Positions 33,301 through 42,301 of a stretch of 64,000 nt of DNA are shown here, one piece after another; position 1 is the first letter of the stretch; every line of letters starts with the position of its first letter. Position numbers and translations under genes: made by a program. Source of the stretch: Diplonema papillatum (lineage: Eukaryota > Euglenozoa > Diplonemea > Diplonemida > Diplonemidae); NCBI GenBank assembly GCA_030068145.1, contig JAPJBO010000301.1, positions 1 through 64,000 on the forward strand, written 5' to 3'. The notes beneath the pieces are model-generated. The model searched no databases. It worked only from the letters and a program-made list of their open reading frames with translations, and had not been told where the DNA came from.

Positions 33301-33336
33301 AGACCAGGAAGCAGAATTCCTCAGGCAGCTGGGTGA
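27313..33336 (+). CDS. VPS23: Vps23/TSG101-like ESCRT-I subunit, three exons
   Basis: In this family the protein binds ubiquitinated cargo on endosomes as part of ESCRT-I. Exons 27313-30939, 32300-32736 and 33243-33336 join in frame (CAG|GTTCGT...CACAG; GGCAG|GTACGC...TTGCAG), giving about 1385 aa. Residues 1-145 resemble a UEV domain: VPIGVVLKPEYPTAPPYC and the later VPLLRDW match the catalytically inactive E2 fold of TSG101. Residues 1150-1270 form a coiled coil crossing the first splice site. Residues 1295-1347 match the steadiness box (LEAGLSTGVIDANQFHKS, then ARRQFEARYLQNK). The 1000-residue Pro/Gly/Ala/Ser middle, far larger than in animals or yeast, contains an NPF (144-146), a DPF (about 1036), three imperfect 45-50-aa repeats (about 245-362), and two matching helices (ELLRAKLEAHREEKNKK, IEALKQKLREQRRKR). 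Exon 3 is the least certain. Intron 1 is full of mobile DNA. Confidence 0.85.
31213..31419. mobile_element. MITE with TA duplication, copy 1
   Basis: 207 bp with inverted ends: ACATGCAGGGTC...ACCTTGTGTCTTTTT at the left and AAAAAGACACAAGGTTTTGA...CCCTGCATGA at the right, flanked by TA. The uninterrupted site is visible at 60343, where TTGTTGTATAG runs straight into CACCTGCTTTGTAGG. TA duplication suggests Tc1/mariner-type mobilisation. It lies in intron 1 of the Vps23-like gene. Confidence 0.85.
31422..31640 (+). repeat. SINE-like family B copy
   Basis: Blocks in order: GCACCTGCTTTGTAGGAAAT, CTTGAGGAGGCTGCCAG, AAATGTGCTGTAGCCCA, GGTTCAGTGGCGGGCGTAAG, then CCCCTCGAGTATTTTGT. Its 5' end is separated from its flank by the MITE at 31213-31419. 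Confidence 0.85.
31795..32262 (+). repeat. Further dispersed repeats in Vps23 intron 1
   Basis: 31795-31920 matches 37380-37505 (CACGGTTGTAGGGGCCTTCT and CCCGTGACG blocks). 32065-32150 matches 39235-39330 (CACCTACTACGGCACC block). 32213-32262 is the shared 3' tail (GGTCACCCGGAGACTTTAAA ... AAGCGAACTTGCACTCTAA). Confidence 0.78.
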
Positions 33337-33759
33337 CTGACACCCGGAGGGGAAAAAACAGGCCAGGGTGGAGAGAAGGATATCGGGGGGACTGGAGGGT
33401 GGACGGAAAGGAAAGAGAGACAAAAGATAGGGTCGGCCACTCGTCAGTCAAGAGGCCAAAGCGAAAATGCACGTCTGCGAACGACGGGACCTTTACCAAA
33501 CCTGCCTCTTTCTCTCCCCACGTCGTATGATTCCCTGAGATGTTCGCTTAGGCTTGAGCACTCGGGCTGATGACACAGGAGAGGGATTGGGGCCCGGAGA
33601 GGGAGGCTGCTGCCAGAGATCTATCCCGACGACCCCCTCTTCAAGTTGCCTCAGCTTTTTTTAGCAAAGAACAATCTCGCGGATTGCCCTTCGCTGCGTT
33701 GGTGCAGGCTAAAAAAAAACGTAGGCAGCGGGTGTTTGATTGCGGATGAATTCCTTACC
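33337..33759. other. Spacer after the Vps23-like gene
   Basis: 33655-33765 is a family F repeat (GCAGGCTAAAAAAA, ACGTAGGCAGCG, GAATTCCTTACCTGA) shared with 36355-36530 and, inverted, 56690-56830. No other gene is seen. Confidence 0.6.
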
Positions 33760-35440
33760 TGAGAAACCAACGCGCCCAACTCAACAACAGCCAAGCCTCG
33801 CGCCAGACCGTCTGCGCCAGCCTGTTCTCCGAAGGGAGCGCCGCGAGCGCGCGGCCATCGTCACGGCCCGCGACACCAGCTCGCACAGACAGTCCGGCGC
33901 CCGTGCAACCGCGGACGTCTCGGACGACGCCACCTCCTCCTCCGGCCCCGGCATCTTCGCGGGACGATTTGACGAGCCTTATTGAAGAGTACGCAGACGT
34001 CGACCCAAGCATCGTCCGGGATGTTTATTTCAGCGTCGTATGCACCCTTTTTACTTACGCGGGGTGGCACCCCTCCTCAGGGGTCCAGCATCTTCCGACG
34101 CCCAAGACTTTATCCGCAGAGGTACAGTGGCGTGGTTGCAACAAACAACCAGGGTGGAAGGTAAGGTGAAGCTAGCAATAGAGTACGGGCTCATCTTCTC
34201 CTCGTGTTCGTCAAACAAAGCGGAGCACTTGTTTGCAGTGTTGCGTGCTGCGACACAAAATAGGACTGACATAATGCCCGCTACATTGTCAAATGAAATC
34301 TTGATCCGCGATGGGGGTCCAGCATCTTCCGACGCCCAAGACTTTATCCGCAGAGGTACAGTGGCGTGGTTGCAACAAACAACCAGGGTGGAAGGTAAGG
34401 TGAAGCTAGCAATAGAGTACGGGCTCATCTTCTCCTCGTGTTCGTCAAACAAAGCGGAGCGCTTGTTTGCAGTGTTGCGTGCTGCGACACAAAATAGGAC
34501 TGACATAATGCCCGCTACATTGTCAAATGAAATCTTGATCCGCGATGGGGGTCCAGCATCGTCCGACGCCCAAGACTTTATCCGCAGAGGTACAGTGGCG
34601 TGGTTGCAACAAACAACCAGGGTGGAAGGTAAGGTGAAGCTAGCAATAGAGTACGGGCTCATCTTCTCCTCGTGTTCGTCAAACAAAGCGGAGCGCTTGT
34701 TTGCAGTGTTGCGTGCTGCGACACAAAATAGGACTGACATAATGCCCGCTACATTGTCAAATGAAATCTTGATCCGCGATGGGGGTCCAGCATCGTCCGA
34801 CGCCCAAGACTTTATCCGCAGAGGTACAGTGGCGTGGTTGCAACAAACAACCAGGGTGGAAGGTAAGGTGAAGCTAGCAATAGAGTACGGGCTCATCTTC
34901 TCCTCGTGTTCGTCAAACAAAGCGGAGCGCTTGTTTGCAGTGTTGCGTGCTGCGACACAAAATAGGACTGACATAATGCCCGCTACATTGTCAAATGAAA
35001 TCTTGATCCGCGATGGGGGTCCAGCATCGTCCGACGCCCAAGACTTTATCCGCAGAGGTACAGTGGCGTGGTTGCAACAAACAACCCGACGACTCGCCCG
35101 AAAGAAGAACGCCCCAACCGCAAAGAAGGAGTCGCTGTTTACGAAAATTGAGCAGAAACTGCTCCAGGCTTCTGGAGAATCAAAACATTTCCCCAAGGAT
35201 ACAACAGCTGAAGCGAAAGACACAGACACGGATGCGGATTCGAACCCCGAAGAAGAAGAAGACGAAGAAGACGAAGAGTATGAAGAGGACGAAGCGGACG
35301 AAGAAGACGAAGAAGAAGAAGACGAAGAGGGCGATGATGAAGAAGAGGGCGATGTCGACGAAGACAAGGAGGTTACTGCTGAAGGGGGCCTGGAGTATCA
35401 TGTGCCCCCAATCGGCGTTCCTTCGACAAATGCCCCCTAA
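33760..35440 (+). CDS. CUE-like protein with tandem exon array and acidic tail
   Basis: The frame from about 33760 to 34032 encodes a Ser/Pro-rich stretch and then DLTSLIEEYADVDPSIVRDV. This resembles the first two helices of a CUE ubiquitin-binding domain. The array at 34080-35086 supplies SSDAQDFIRRGTVAWLQQTT, which fits helix 3. After the last copy the frame continues RRLARKKNAPTAKK, then an amphipathic helix (FTKIEQKLLQASG) and about 45 acidic residues, and stops at 35440. The first junction is unresolved: no canonical GT gives the right phase, though a GC donor (A|GCGTCG, about 34028) would. The start codon is not identified. The CUE assignment rests on helix pattern only. Confidence 0.5.
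34080..35086 (+). repeat. 234-bp tandem array: duplicated exon plus intron
   Basis: Four full units and a partial one, starting at 34081, 34315, 34549, 34783 and 35017 (exactly 234 bp = 78 codons). Within each unit a 72-nt segment is bounded by GGTCCAG| on its left and GGAAG|GTAAGG on its right. It would be a symmetric phase-1 exon of 24 codons, with a 162-nt intron that is itself open. Splicing, skipping or retention would all keep the reading frame. Units are almost identical, so duplication is recent. Confidence 0.93.
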
Positions 35441-36354
35441 ACGTGAAGTGAAGGAGACTGGCCCTTGAGAGGCCCAGGGGGTTCTCAATGGGTGGTATTG
35501 CGGATCTTGTGCGGAAACAATCAGGGTTTGCGGTTATGCGGGTCGTTGAAGAGGTTCTGAGAGAGCTATGGGTACCCGTTTTCTCGTATTTCTGACCGAT
35601 TCATGGCCGGAAGTGCTTGAGGCAGCATAGTCTACTCTAAACACACCGGCTTCTCACTACACGGAATCAATCCAAGAACGCACGACCCATTGTGCGCCAT
35701 TTAAGGACGGGTACCCGCAAGCTCCTCGTTGCTACCCCCGCATGTACCTCGAGCAAGACAACGCCACCCACAGGGAAAATCTCGCGAAAGAAGCCAAAGC
35801 CATCTTGCCGAGTTCGTTTAATGATCGAATTCACAGGACTCTGGCTCGTAGCTGCACGGCGCTGATGTATCCGTGGCTGGAGGTCCGCGGCCACCTGTGG
35901 GACCATCCATTTTCGGAAACGGCTGATATAAAAGTAGGCCTTGCTGGCGCCCTTTTGGGTCTGATGATCGATCCTTCGGATACCTGACGTCAGCTCTCGG
36001 TTGCCGGCCATCCTTGACGGCAACGCAGCCGCAGCCGACGGTGTCTAATCATCCCGGATCCCGACGCTCTGTAGGCATTGAGGACAAACTGTTGTCGAAT
36101 GCTTTCGCAGAAGTTCGTTTCCCTCCGATTTGCCAATTCCCCTCTGGTGCAGGCATCCCTTTCGGTGTTGGGCAGATGCATGTGGCAGCGGGTCGCTGTC
36201 ATGCCGAACAGCGAGAGAACTCCCCGCCACGCAGTTTCGGTCCATCCCATTCGCTCGTTCCCCCGTGTTCTTGACCCAAGAACAAGGTGAGGCCAGTCCT
36301 TTCGTTTCTTGCAGTTTCTCTTTGCCTATTTCGCGCCTGAGTTTTTTGTTTTGT
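35441..36354. other. Unassigned region
   Basis: Frame 35742-35987 encodes 81 aa (includes SSFNDRIHRTLARSCTALMY) with some protein-like character but no known domain. I do not call it a gene. The rest is unrecognised. Confidence 0.4.
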
Positions 36355-36800
36355 TTTTTTAGTACTAACAATCTTGTGGGTTGCCCTTCAATGTATTGTG
36401 CAGGCTAAAAAGACGTAGGCAGCGTGTTTTGGTGGTTGATCAGAATTCCTTACCTGAATACACACAGGGTAAATACAAGTGGGAAAACGATCAACCGGCA
36501 CGCACAAACAAAACGAAGCGCATGTCTTTTTTTTTTGTATGAGCACCCGCATTGTAGGAAATCCTTGAGGAGACTGCCAGTTGCGAAATCTCAAAGGTGT
36601 TCTCAAATCTCAAATTAGTGTGGTACCCATCGGCACGCCGATGACTCCCCATTATCGCAACAATATTCCAATCTCAAAATGGTAGATATGCTGTAGCCTG
36701 CACGAAACACAGGTAAGTCTTGGTTCAGTGGCGTAAGCGTTCACAAAAAATGTCGAAGCCCCCTCTAGCCTCCAGTGAAGTGAGCACAAGCAGCAAGGCT
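36355..36800 (+). repeat. Family F repeat followed by a diverged family B copy
   Basis: 36355-36530 carries GGCTAAAAAGACGTAGGCAG and GAATTCCTTACCTGA (family F). 36537-36800 carries GCACCCGCATTGTAGGAAAT, CTTGAGGAGACTGCCAG and GGTTCAGTGGCGTAAGCG (family B), with an internal insertion around 36600-36680. Confidence 0.75.
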
Positions 36801-36810
36801 TACGCTCCAC

Positions 36811-37095
36811 GTGCAGAACGTGTGGATTTCCACACGTTATTTTATTTCCCCACGTGTGCTTCCACGTGTGGATCCACAGGTACCACATGTGGTTTTTGAT
36901 TTATTATTTCCCCCACATGTGCTTGCCACAGGTGGGTCCACATGCAGGGGAGTCTAGGCCCACAAGTCGCCAAGGCCGCACAGCCAGGTCGCCCAGTCCG
37001 GTGGTGAGCCTATTTTCTTTGCCCGCCGCACATAGGGGGGGATAGGTTTCTTTTCCCTCGAACCTTAAGCGCCCACATGTGGACCACACGTGTTT
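36811..37095. other. Cluster of CACGTG/CACATG-type palindromes
   Basis: At least eight CANNTG palindromes with matching flanks (CCACACGT, CCACGTGTGG, CCACATGTGG, CCCACATGTG, GGACCACACGTG) lie within 285 bp. They include the nested palindrome CCACGTGTGGATCCACAGG. No gene is evident nearby. It could be an E-box-like cluster or a set of small hairpins. Confidence 0.6.
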
Positions 37096-38514
37096 TCTCT
37101 GAGGCTGAAACGGAGCGTAAGCCCTGCAAGGCAGTCCCTCGAGTATTTTCTTCGAGAAAGTCTATTTGGCCACACCTCGAGACGTCGGAAAACCAGTGCT
37201 ACCCCTCTGAGGTGTTTAAGCGACAAGTGCCAACACACTCGGACAAGGCTTTCGCCCCCCCCCCGTTACTATTCCTTTTGGTACTTCAACCATTGGTGCT
37301 GCACACGGCAACCCCATGTCCACTGAGCTCTGCGGAGTTGACTTCGCAGATTGCCTCCGTAAAAGATGACAAGTTAGTCACAATCAGGGCGAGCGCCCTG
37401 AGTTTTTTAACTGATTGCGCAGGCACGGTTGTAGGGCCTTCTCCCCGTGACGGATTCGCCTGTGCTCCAGTAGCACGGGTGGTCCTGGCTGTGACGAGCT
37501 ACGAACAGCCCTGACAAACCAGACTCACACCGCAGTCCTGTCTGCAGACAATCAGGTTCCGCGCTGATGATGGTCCGCCTTATGTGTCCGTGGCTTAAAG
37601 GACCGAAACACGGCGCAGACGGGACCAGTGCGGTGTTGAGCACATACCCATTCCAAGCACGTTCTTGCAATCCCCCCGTTGCTATCCTGAAAGCATTGTA
37701 TTCCTTACCCCTCGCTTGCTCCCCTCTCCACCCTTGCCAATTTTCAAGTCCATAGTGGCGCTCACACCAACACCCGAAAAAGTAATGGGCGATACTTGTG
37801 TGGCGTGCCGGGGGGAAGTTGGCCTGTTGAAGAGTGAACACGATCGTTAGGCTTATCTCGTGTTGGCACACGTTGTCGGTAGCTATAGTCGGCAATAGGC
37901 AACAAAGACACACGCACACACATACACACACATACTGCCAGCCGCAGATACGATACGCACACTAGTATACGATACCGTAAAGGAACCTGTACGACAATGG
38001 TCACCCGGAGACTTTAAACCCCCGAATCTCTAAGTGAACATACACTCTAACAACATGCTGTGGTACAGGACTTCTCTCACCTTACTTAACCGCTCGCTCG
38101 CCGGATGATTCTGGTCGACTGCGAACCTTTTCCTAGCTCCCCCTAACAACGTTCACAATTGTCACGAGTCTGCACCACGACGAACGTGTGACCCTTCTGG
38201 CGTCACGCAACGGAAGACACTGCCACATTGCCGTCCTCATTGGCGTGCCAACATGGCTGTTCGCTCACGCTACACCAGCGAAAGAAAAAGAGAACGGAAA
38301 CTCCTCATTTAGCTTGCGCGCGACAAAAAGAGTCGATGCCGGGAACAGTATTGTTCTACTCGAACGATTCTGTTTCTGATCCGGCTTCTGACTCCTGACT
38401 ACGAACCTTTCATTCCTATTCACCAGCCATTGTGCTGTGGAATAGAGCGTGCGAGCGGGAACTGCTTGTTCTCGGCAGCACGTTCTGATCTCAAGCAACA
38501 TTTTTCAGCAACAG
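37096..38514. other. Intergenic DNA with dispersed repeats
   Basis: 37380-37505 matches 31795-31920. 37588-37675 is family D. 37999-38050 is a shared 3' tail copy (GGTCACCCGGAGACTTTAAA ... ACACTCTAA). The rest has no recognisable gene. Confidence 0.65.
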
Positions 38515-38700
38515 TGAGCCGGTGCATCCCCTCTTGATAGACCGTGATAGACCGAAGAATACAGCACCGGGCAATTCAATGCAGCTCTAGGGACTAGAGA
38601 TGGACCTGATAGACCGTGGTGGACCGTGATTCACTGCGATTAACAGCGGCAGGCACTTCGATGCAGTTTCACGAGATAGGGACGGACCGGCTCAAACAGG
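38515..38700 (+). repeat. Short internal repeats (TGATAGACCGTG)
   Basis: Contains repeated TGATAGACCGTGRT motifs and two related blocks (CAATTCAATGCAGCTCTAGG; CACTTCGATGCAGTTTCACG). The second, at 38648-38695, continues into GACGGACCGGCTC and resembles the joined flanks of the foldback element at 42302-44223, so it serves as a related uninterrupted site. Confidence 0.65.
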
Positions 38701-39517
38701 AGTATGGCACTTTGGTACTACCTACGGGGGCTGTGGGATAGAGCTTGGAATCGAAAGCCCGATCACCGGAGGAAAGGTAACGTGTTCAGCGGCCGAACTC
38801 ATCAAGCAGGGGTTTGTTTGCTCGCCAATCGTCGATACGAAGACACGTGCTAACGCGCCTGCCAGCGTGCCGTGACAAAGAAGGCACACCAGCCGTGGCT
38901 GCGGGGACGCGTTTTTGAGGGAACTAGAGCTCATGGCCAACGGGGAAACCCAGCAGAGCAAGCACCCATGCTTGTTTCTGAGAAAGCCGTCCAGCTTGCC
39001 CCTGTGATGCACAAAGGCACGCTGGAACACATCACGTACTCCTCAGCGCCGCCAGAACACTGTCGACAGAAGAGAAAAGAAGAAAGGATCCCCGGCCTTC
39101 CCCGTTTCTAGCCTTTCTCGCACACCTTCTTTTCTCGGTTCCACGCCTCCCCTCCTCGTCTCTTCGAATCCTATCGTCGGAAGACAAGACCGCACTCTCC
39201 ACTTCGCGTTGAAACTTCCCTGCGTAGTCATACGGTACCGAGGAGACAGACAGTCACCTACTACGGCACCATACTGAGGAGGGCCTACCGTAAGTAAGGT
39301 ATGTGGCTATTGACCGAAACCGTCAATGGCCAACAACAAAGATTCTCTTACCTCGCGTCTGCCAGATTGTTGCTGTGCCAAGTTCAAACTATTAAACTGT
39401 CAGTTTAAACTGTCAGAACCACACTCCTCTACTGCACCGTAGGTCTCAAGACACCACCGCACAAAAAAGAAACACGTACAACTCAACACAACCAACACAA
39501 GAACACAACATTCCAAC
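38701..39517. other. Intergenic region before the U-box gene
   Basis: 39235-39330 is a dispersed repeat shared with 32065-32150. No gene is recognised; the promoter and leader of the U-box gene lie toward the 3' end. Confidence 0.5.
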
Positions 39518-40273
39518 ATGGCACTGCGCGTCTTAGTCCTTGTTTGCCTTCTGCACGCTGTCGTTGCCGGCTGCAAGACGGCACCCGGCAAGCACAGCAA
39601 GCCCTGCAGCCCGCAGAGCTCAAGCGGCGGGGTCTCTGGGACCGAGATCGGCGTGTTCTCGGGGCTCGCCGGGCTGCTGCTGGTGGTGGTCGCGGTGATC
39701 GGCATCCGGAAGATGCGCGAGCGGCAGTTCTGGTCGCTCCACGCGCGCGAGGCGGACGCGAAGGCGGCGGCAGCCGTCATGATGCCGCCGCTGGGGAAGG
39801 GGAAGTACGACGACGTGTGCAACGCGCCAGAGCGGTTCTACTGCCCGATAAGCCAGGGCGTGATGGAAGACCCCGTCACCTGCTGCGACGGGTGCCACGA
39901 CTTCGAACGGTCGCACATCGAGCGTTACTTGGCGCTAGGCAACGAGCAATGCCCGCTGTCTCGAAACGCGATGAAGCTCACCGACCTCACGAAGAACCCC
40001 GCGCTGAAGGATGAAATTGACGCCTGGGTCTCCATGCACCCCGAGTCCGTGACACCGCTGTCGAAGCCGACGCCGAACGACAACTGCGAACCGGCGTCCG
40101 ACCCCCCCCACCGCGTCTTCCTCCCGTCCGCCGTGTCGCCCTGCGAGCCCATCGTGATCACCCACACCGAGTCGCCGGTGGAGGCGTACCTCGAAGACGT
40201 TATCTACACTCCGTCGCAGCCCCAAGCCAACGGCAGCGTCTCGGACAACTCGTCTTCTTCGGCGCCGTACTAA
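39518..40273 (+). CDS. Membrane-anchored U-box protein (putative E3 ligase)
   Basis: Single-exon ORF of 251 aa; the start ATG has a good context (CAACATGGC) and a signal peptide begins at once. Residues 1-17 are a hydrophobic signal sequence (MALRVLVLVCLLHAVVAG). Residues 20-43 are a short Ser/Cys-rich luminal segment, and residues 44-63 a transmembrane helix (GLAGLLLVVVAVIGI) followed by a basic stop-transfer KMRER. Residues 104-172 are a U-box: FYCPISQGVMEDPVTCCDG, then ERYLALGNEQCPLSR and LKDEIDAWV. U-boxes recruit E2 enzymes without zinc, so the predicted role is ubiquitin ligation at a membrane with the catalytic domain in the cytosol. The C-terminal 75 residues are Pro/Ser-rich. GC-rich codon use matches the other genes. 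The substrate is unknown. Confidence 0.88.
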   Translation: MALRVLVLVCLLHAVVAGCKTAPGKHSKPCSPQSSSGGVSGTEIGVFSGLAGLLLVVVAVIGIRKMRERQFWSLHAREADAKAAAAVMMPPLGKGKYDDVCNAPERFYCPISQGVMEDPVTCCDGCHDFERSHIERYLALGNEQCPLSRNAMKLTDLTKNPALKDEIDAWVSMHPESVTPLSKPTPNDNCEPASDPPHRVFLPSAVSPCEPIVITHTESPVEAYLEDVIYTPSQPQANGSVSDNSSSSAPY

Positions 40274-40436
40274 GTATAGCACCCGCGCGTCGCGTGCAAG
40301 ACTCGCCGGCTGCAAGCTGCCCGCCACACACACACCCACACCCGGAAGTGGACACACTTTCGCTAAGGGGGGCGCCACGTGAAAACGAGTCCGCAACACA
40401 CAACCCGTGAACCCGGGGAACCAGCTCCGTTTTCAC

Positions 40437-40438
<2 letters not shown>

Positions 40439-40527
<89 letters not shown>
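40439..40527 (+). repeat. (GT)n microsatellite
   Basis: About 44 uninterrupted GT dinucleotides, 165 bp after the stop codon of the U-box gene. Confidence 0.97.
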
Positions 40528-40529
<2 letters not shown>

Positions 40530-40945
40530 GCGGGGGAAAAAAAGGGGAGGCGTGGCGCTAGAGACACGGCCAGCGTTCCGGGTCGGATGCGGCGCCTTGT
40601 GTGGACCCCGTTTGAAGTCTGAAGCGAATCAGTGAAGTCGTTTCACACCCCGCGCCGGCCGCCGCTTGCAACCCACGGTATCTTGTCTGACAACCCCAGC
40701 CTGCCTGTTGCCAAACCAGCAGTGCTGGTTTGTGGTTCAACACATCCGAAAGTCCCGAGGTTCCACTCGGTTCAAGTGCTAACCGTGGGTGACATGAATT
40801 GCACTCATCAGGTGGATGTCTTGGCTTTGGGGGAATGGCGAGTAAATGGTGGCTCGTCAGGTCGTCGAACGCATTCAGCGCGGTCGCCCGTGTGAACGGT
40901 TGAGCGTCTTGAAGAAAGCTAAACGAAGAAGAGAGGGGGCTTAAT
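40528..40945. other. Unassigned
   Basis: No gene or repeat that I can name. Confidence 0.5.
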
Positions 40946-41458
40946 ATGTGCGTCTACGAGCGCCGCACGACGACAGCGACGGTATTACGAGGCGCGCCGG
41001 AGGCAGAGGGCGCGAACCAGGATACGAAGGCGGAACAGCGCGCACGAGGACGACCGGCTCTGAAGAGGCCCGCGCCGCAAGCGGCGCGGGCAGCACGGAG
41101 TGCCAAGCAACGTAAGAAGGAAGACGAGGAGATTCAGATAGCACAGCAGGACGCCCGAGCCGAGGCGGCCGACGGACCACAGAGGCGAAAGGCAGAACAG
41201 GAAAGGCAGGCGCGGTCGGTACGAGAAGCGGCAATCGCGGATACGGCAACGAGTACAGAGCAGTCGTCGCGCAGAAGAGCAGTGAAGCGGCCCGTGTCGC
41301 AGGTGGCACAAACCGGAGAAGCCCGTGCGGCAGGGAGTGGAGACGAGGCGATGCAAGACGAAGGGGAAGCGCGAAGCGACCAGCCCGGACGGACCAACAC
41401 GACGCAAGACCAGGCGACCAAGAGAAGGAGGGGGACGCGACCCAGAGACCCGGGCTAA
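40946..41458 (+). CDS. Hypothetical basic, low-complexity protein
   Basis: 170-codon frame starting at ATG, rich in Ala, Arg, Gln and Glu (e.g. AARAARSAKQRKKEDEEIQI), with two similar Arg-rich pieces (RGRPALKRPAPQAARAAR; RRRAVKRPVSQVAQTGEAR) and a basic end (TKRRRGTRPRDPG). The composition suits a disordered nuclear protein, and RGRP resembles an AT-hook core. The opposite strand is also open over the same stretch, as is common in GC-rich DNA, so coding is uncertain. No domain is recognised. Confidence 0.3.
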   Translation: MCVYERRTTTATVLRGAPEAEGANQDTKAEQRARGRPALKRPAPQAARAARSAKQRKKEDEEIQIAQQDARAEAADGPQRRKAEQERQARSVREAAIADTATSTEQSSRRRAVKRPVSQVAQTGEARAAGSGDEAMQDEGEARSDQPGRTNTTQDQATKRRRGTRPRDPG

Positions 41459-42301
41459 GTAGCTTTGAACTAGTGTGATGGACCTTTCTTCGGAGGGGCT
41501 CACGCACTCAAAGATTGACTTATACGCACGACGACAGCACCGACCCGATCTTTCCTATGGTCCTGCAGCCGTCTGCTTGCCATGCGGACGCATTGTGATC
41601 TGCATTGACTCTCAAGCCAACGCCCGCCCAACGCCGTTCCTGAAAGAGGCTTCACGAAGGGTTGTTGACGCCCGTCGCACAGGACCCGTGTATTCTCATT
41701 TTTAAAAGAAGGACTCTTCGTAAAATGAAGAAAGAAACGCAAGCCAAAAGGAATAATGCCGAGCCTGTCCACTCCCCTGCTGATAGAACTGCTGATAAAT
41801 TGGGTTGCTTCTGGGTATAGGATGCAAAGAATCTGTGGCGATAATGGATCGCCGGCGTCGCGGTTACCTCTTCGCACGTGATATGTCATGCATTCGCTTC
41901 TTCAGCTCGTCTTGATCGTCGCGTTCAGGCGCGTGTTTGGGCTTCGCTTCTCCTTCGACTGCTCGTCCAGCTTCATCGGTTGCGCGTCGTTAGTTGCTTC
42001 CTGACGGCGCTTGGGCGATGGCCGCGTTGTCTTCTGTGGAGCTGCCGAGGTTGATCGTCGCTTCTTGGTATTTACTCTCGAGACCGTGTTTCGCACGATC
42101 GCGCGCGTTTGGTGCCTCGCTTCTCCTTCGATTGCTCGCCGAGGTTCATCGGTTGCGCGTAGATTTCAGCTTCTTCACGGCGCTTGGGCGATGGCAGTGT
42201 TGCCTTCTGTGGGGTCGTCTCCCCGCTCGGCTTCTTCGGCTGCTCTTCGATAGGCCCTCCTCTGATAGACAGCAGGAGGCAATTCAATGCACTTCCAGGG
42301 G
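41459..42301. other. Unassigned, left flank of the foldback element
   Basis: Contains two related blocks (41935-42110 and 42120-42240) sharing CGGCGCTTGGGCGATGGC and TTCATCGGTTGCGCGT motifs, i.e. a diverged tandem duplication of about 175 bp. No gene is called. CTTCCAGGGG at 42292-42301 is the left copy of the direct repeat that flanks the foldback. Confidence 0.6.

Noticed and set aside
33589..33612. CCGGAGAGGGAG, matching a conserved SSU rRNA segment
   Set aside because: About 12 nt with weak agreement around it. A covariance search of 33550-33660 would decide.
34051..35367. 438-codon minus-strand frame opposite the CUE-like gene
   Set aside because: A shadow of the 234-bp array and acidic tail; the plus strand has the coherent domain order.
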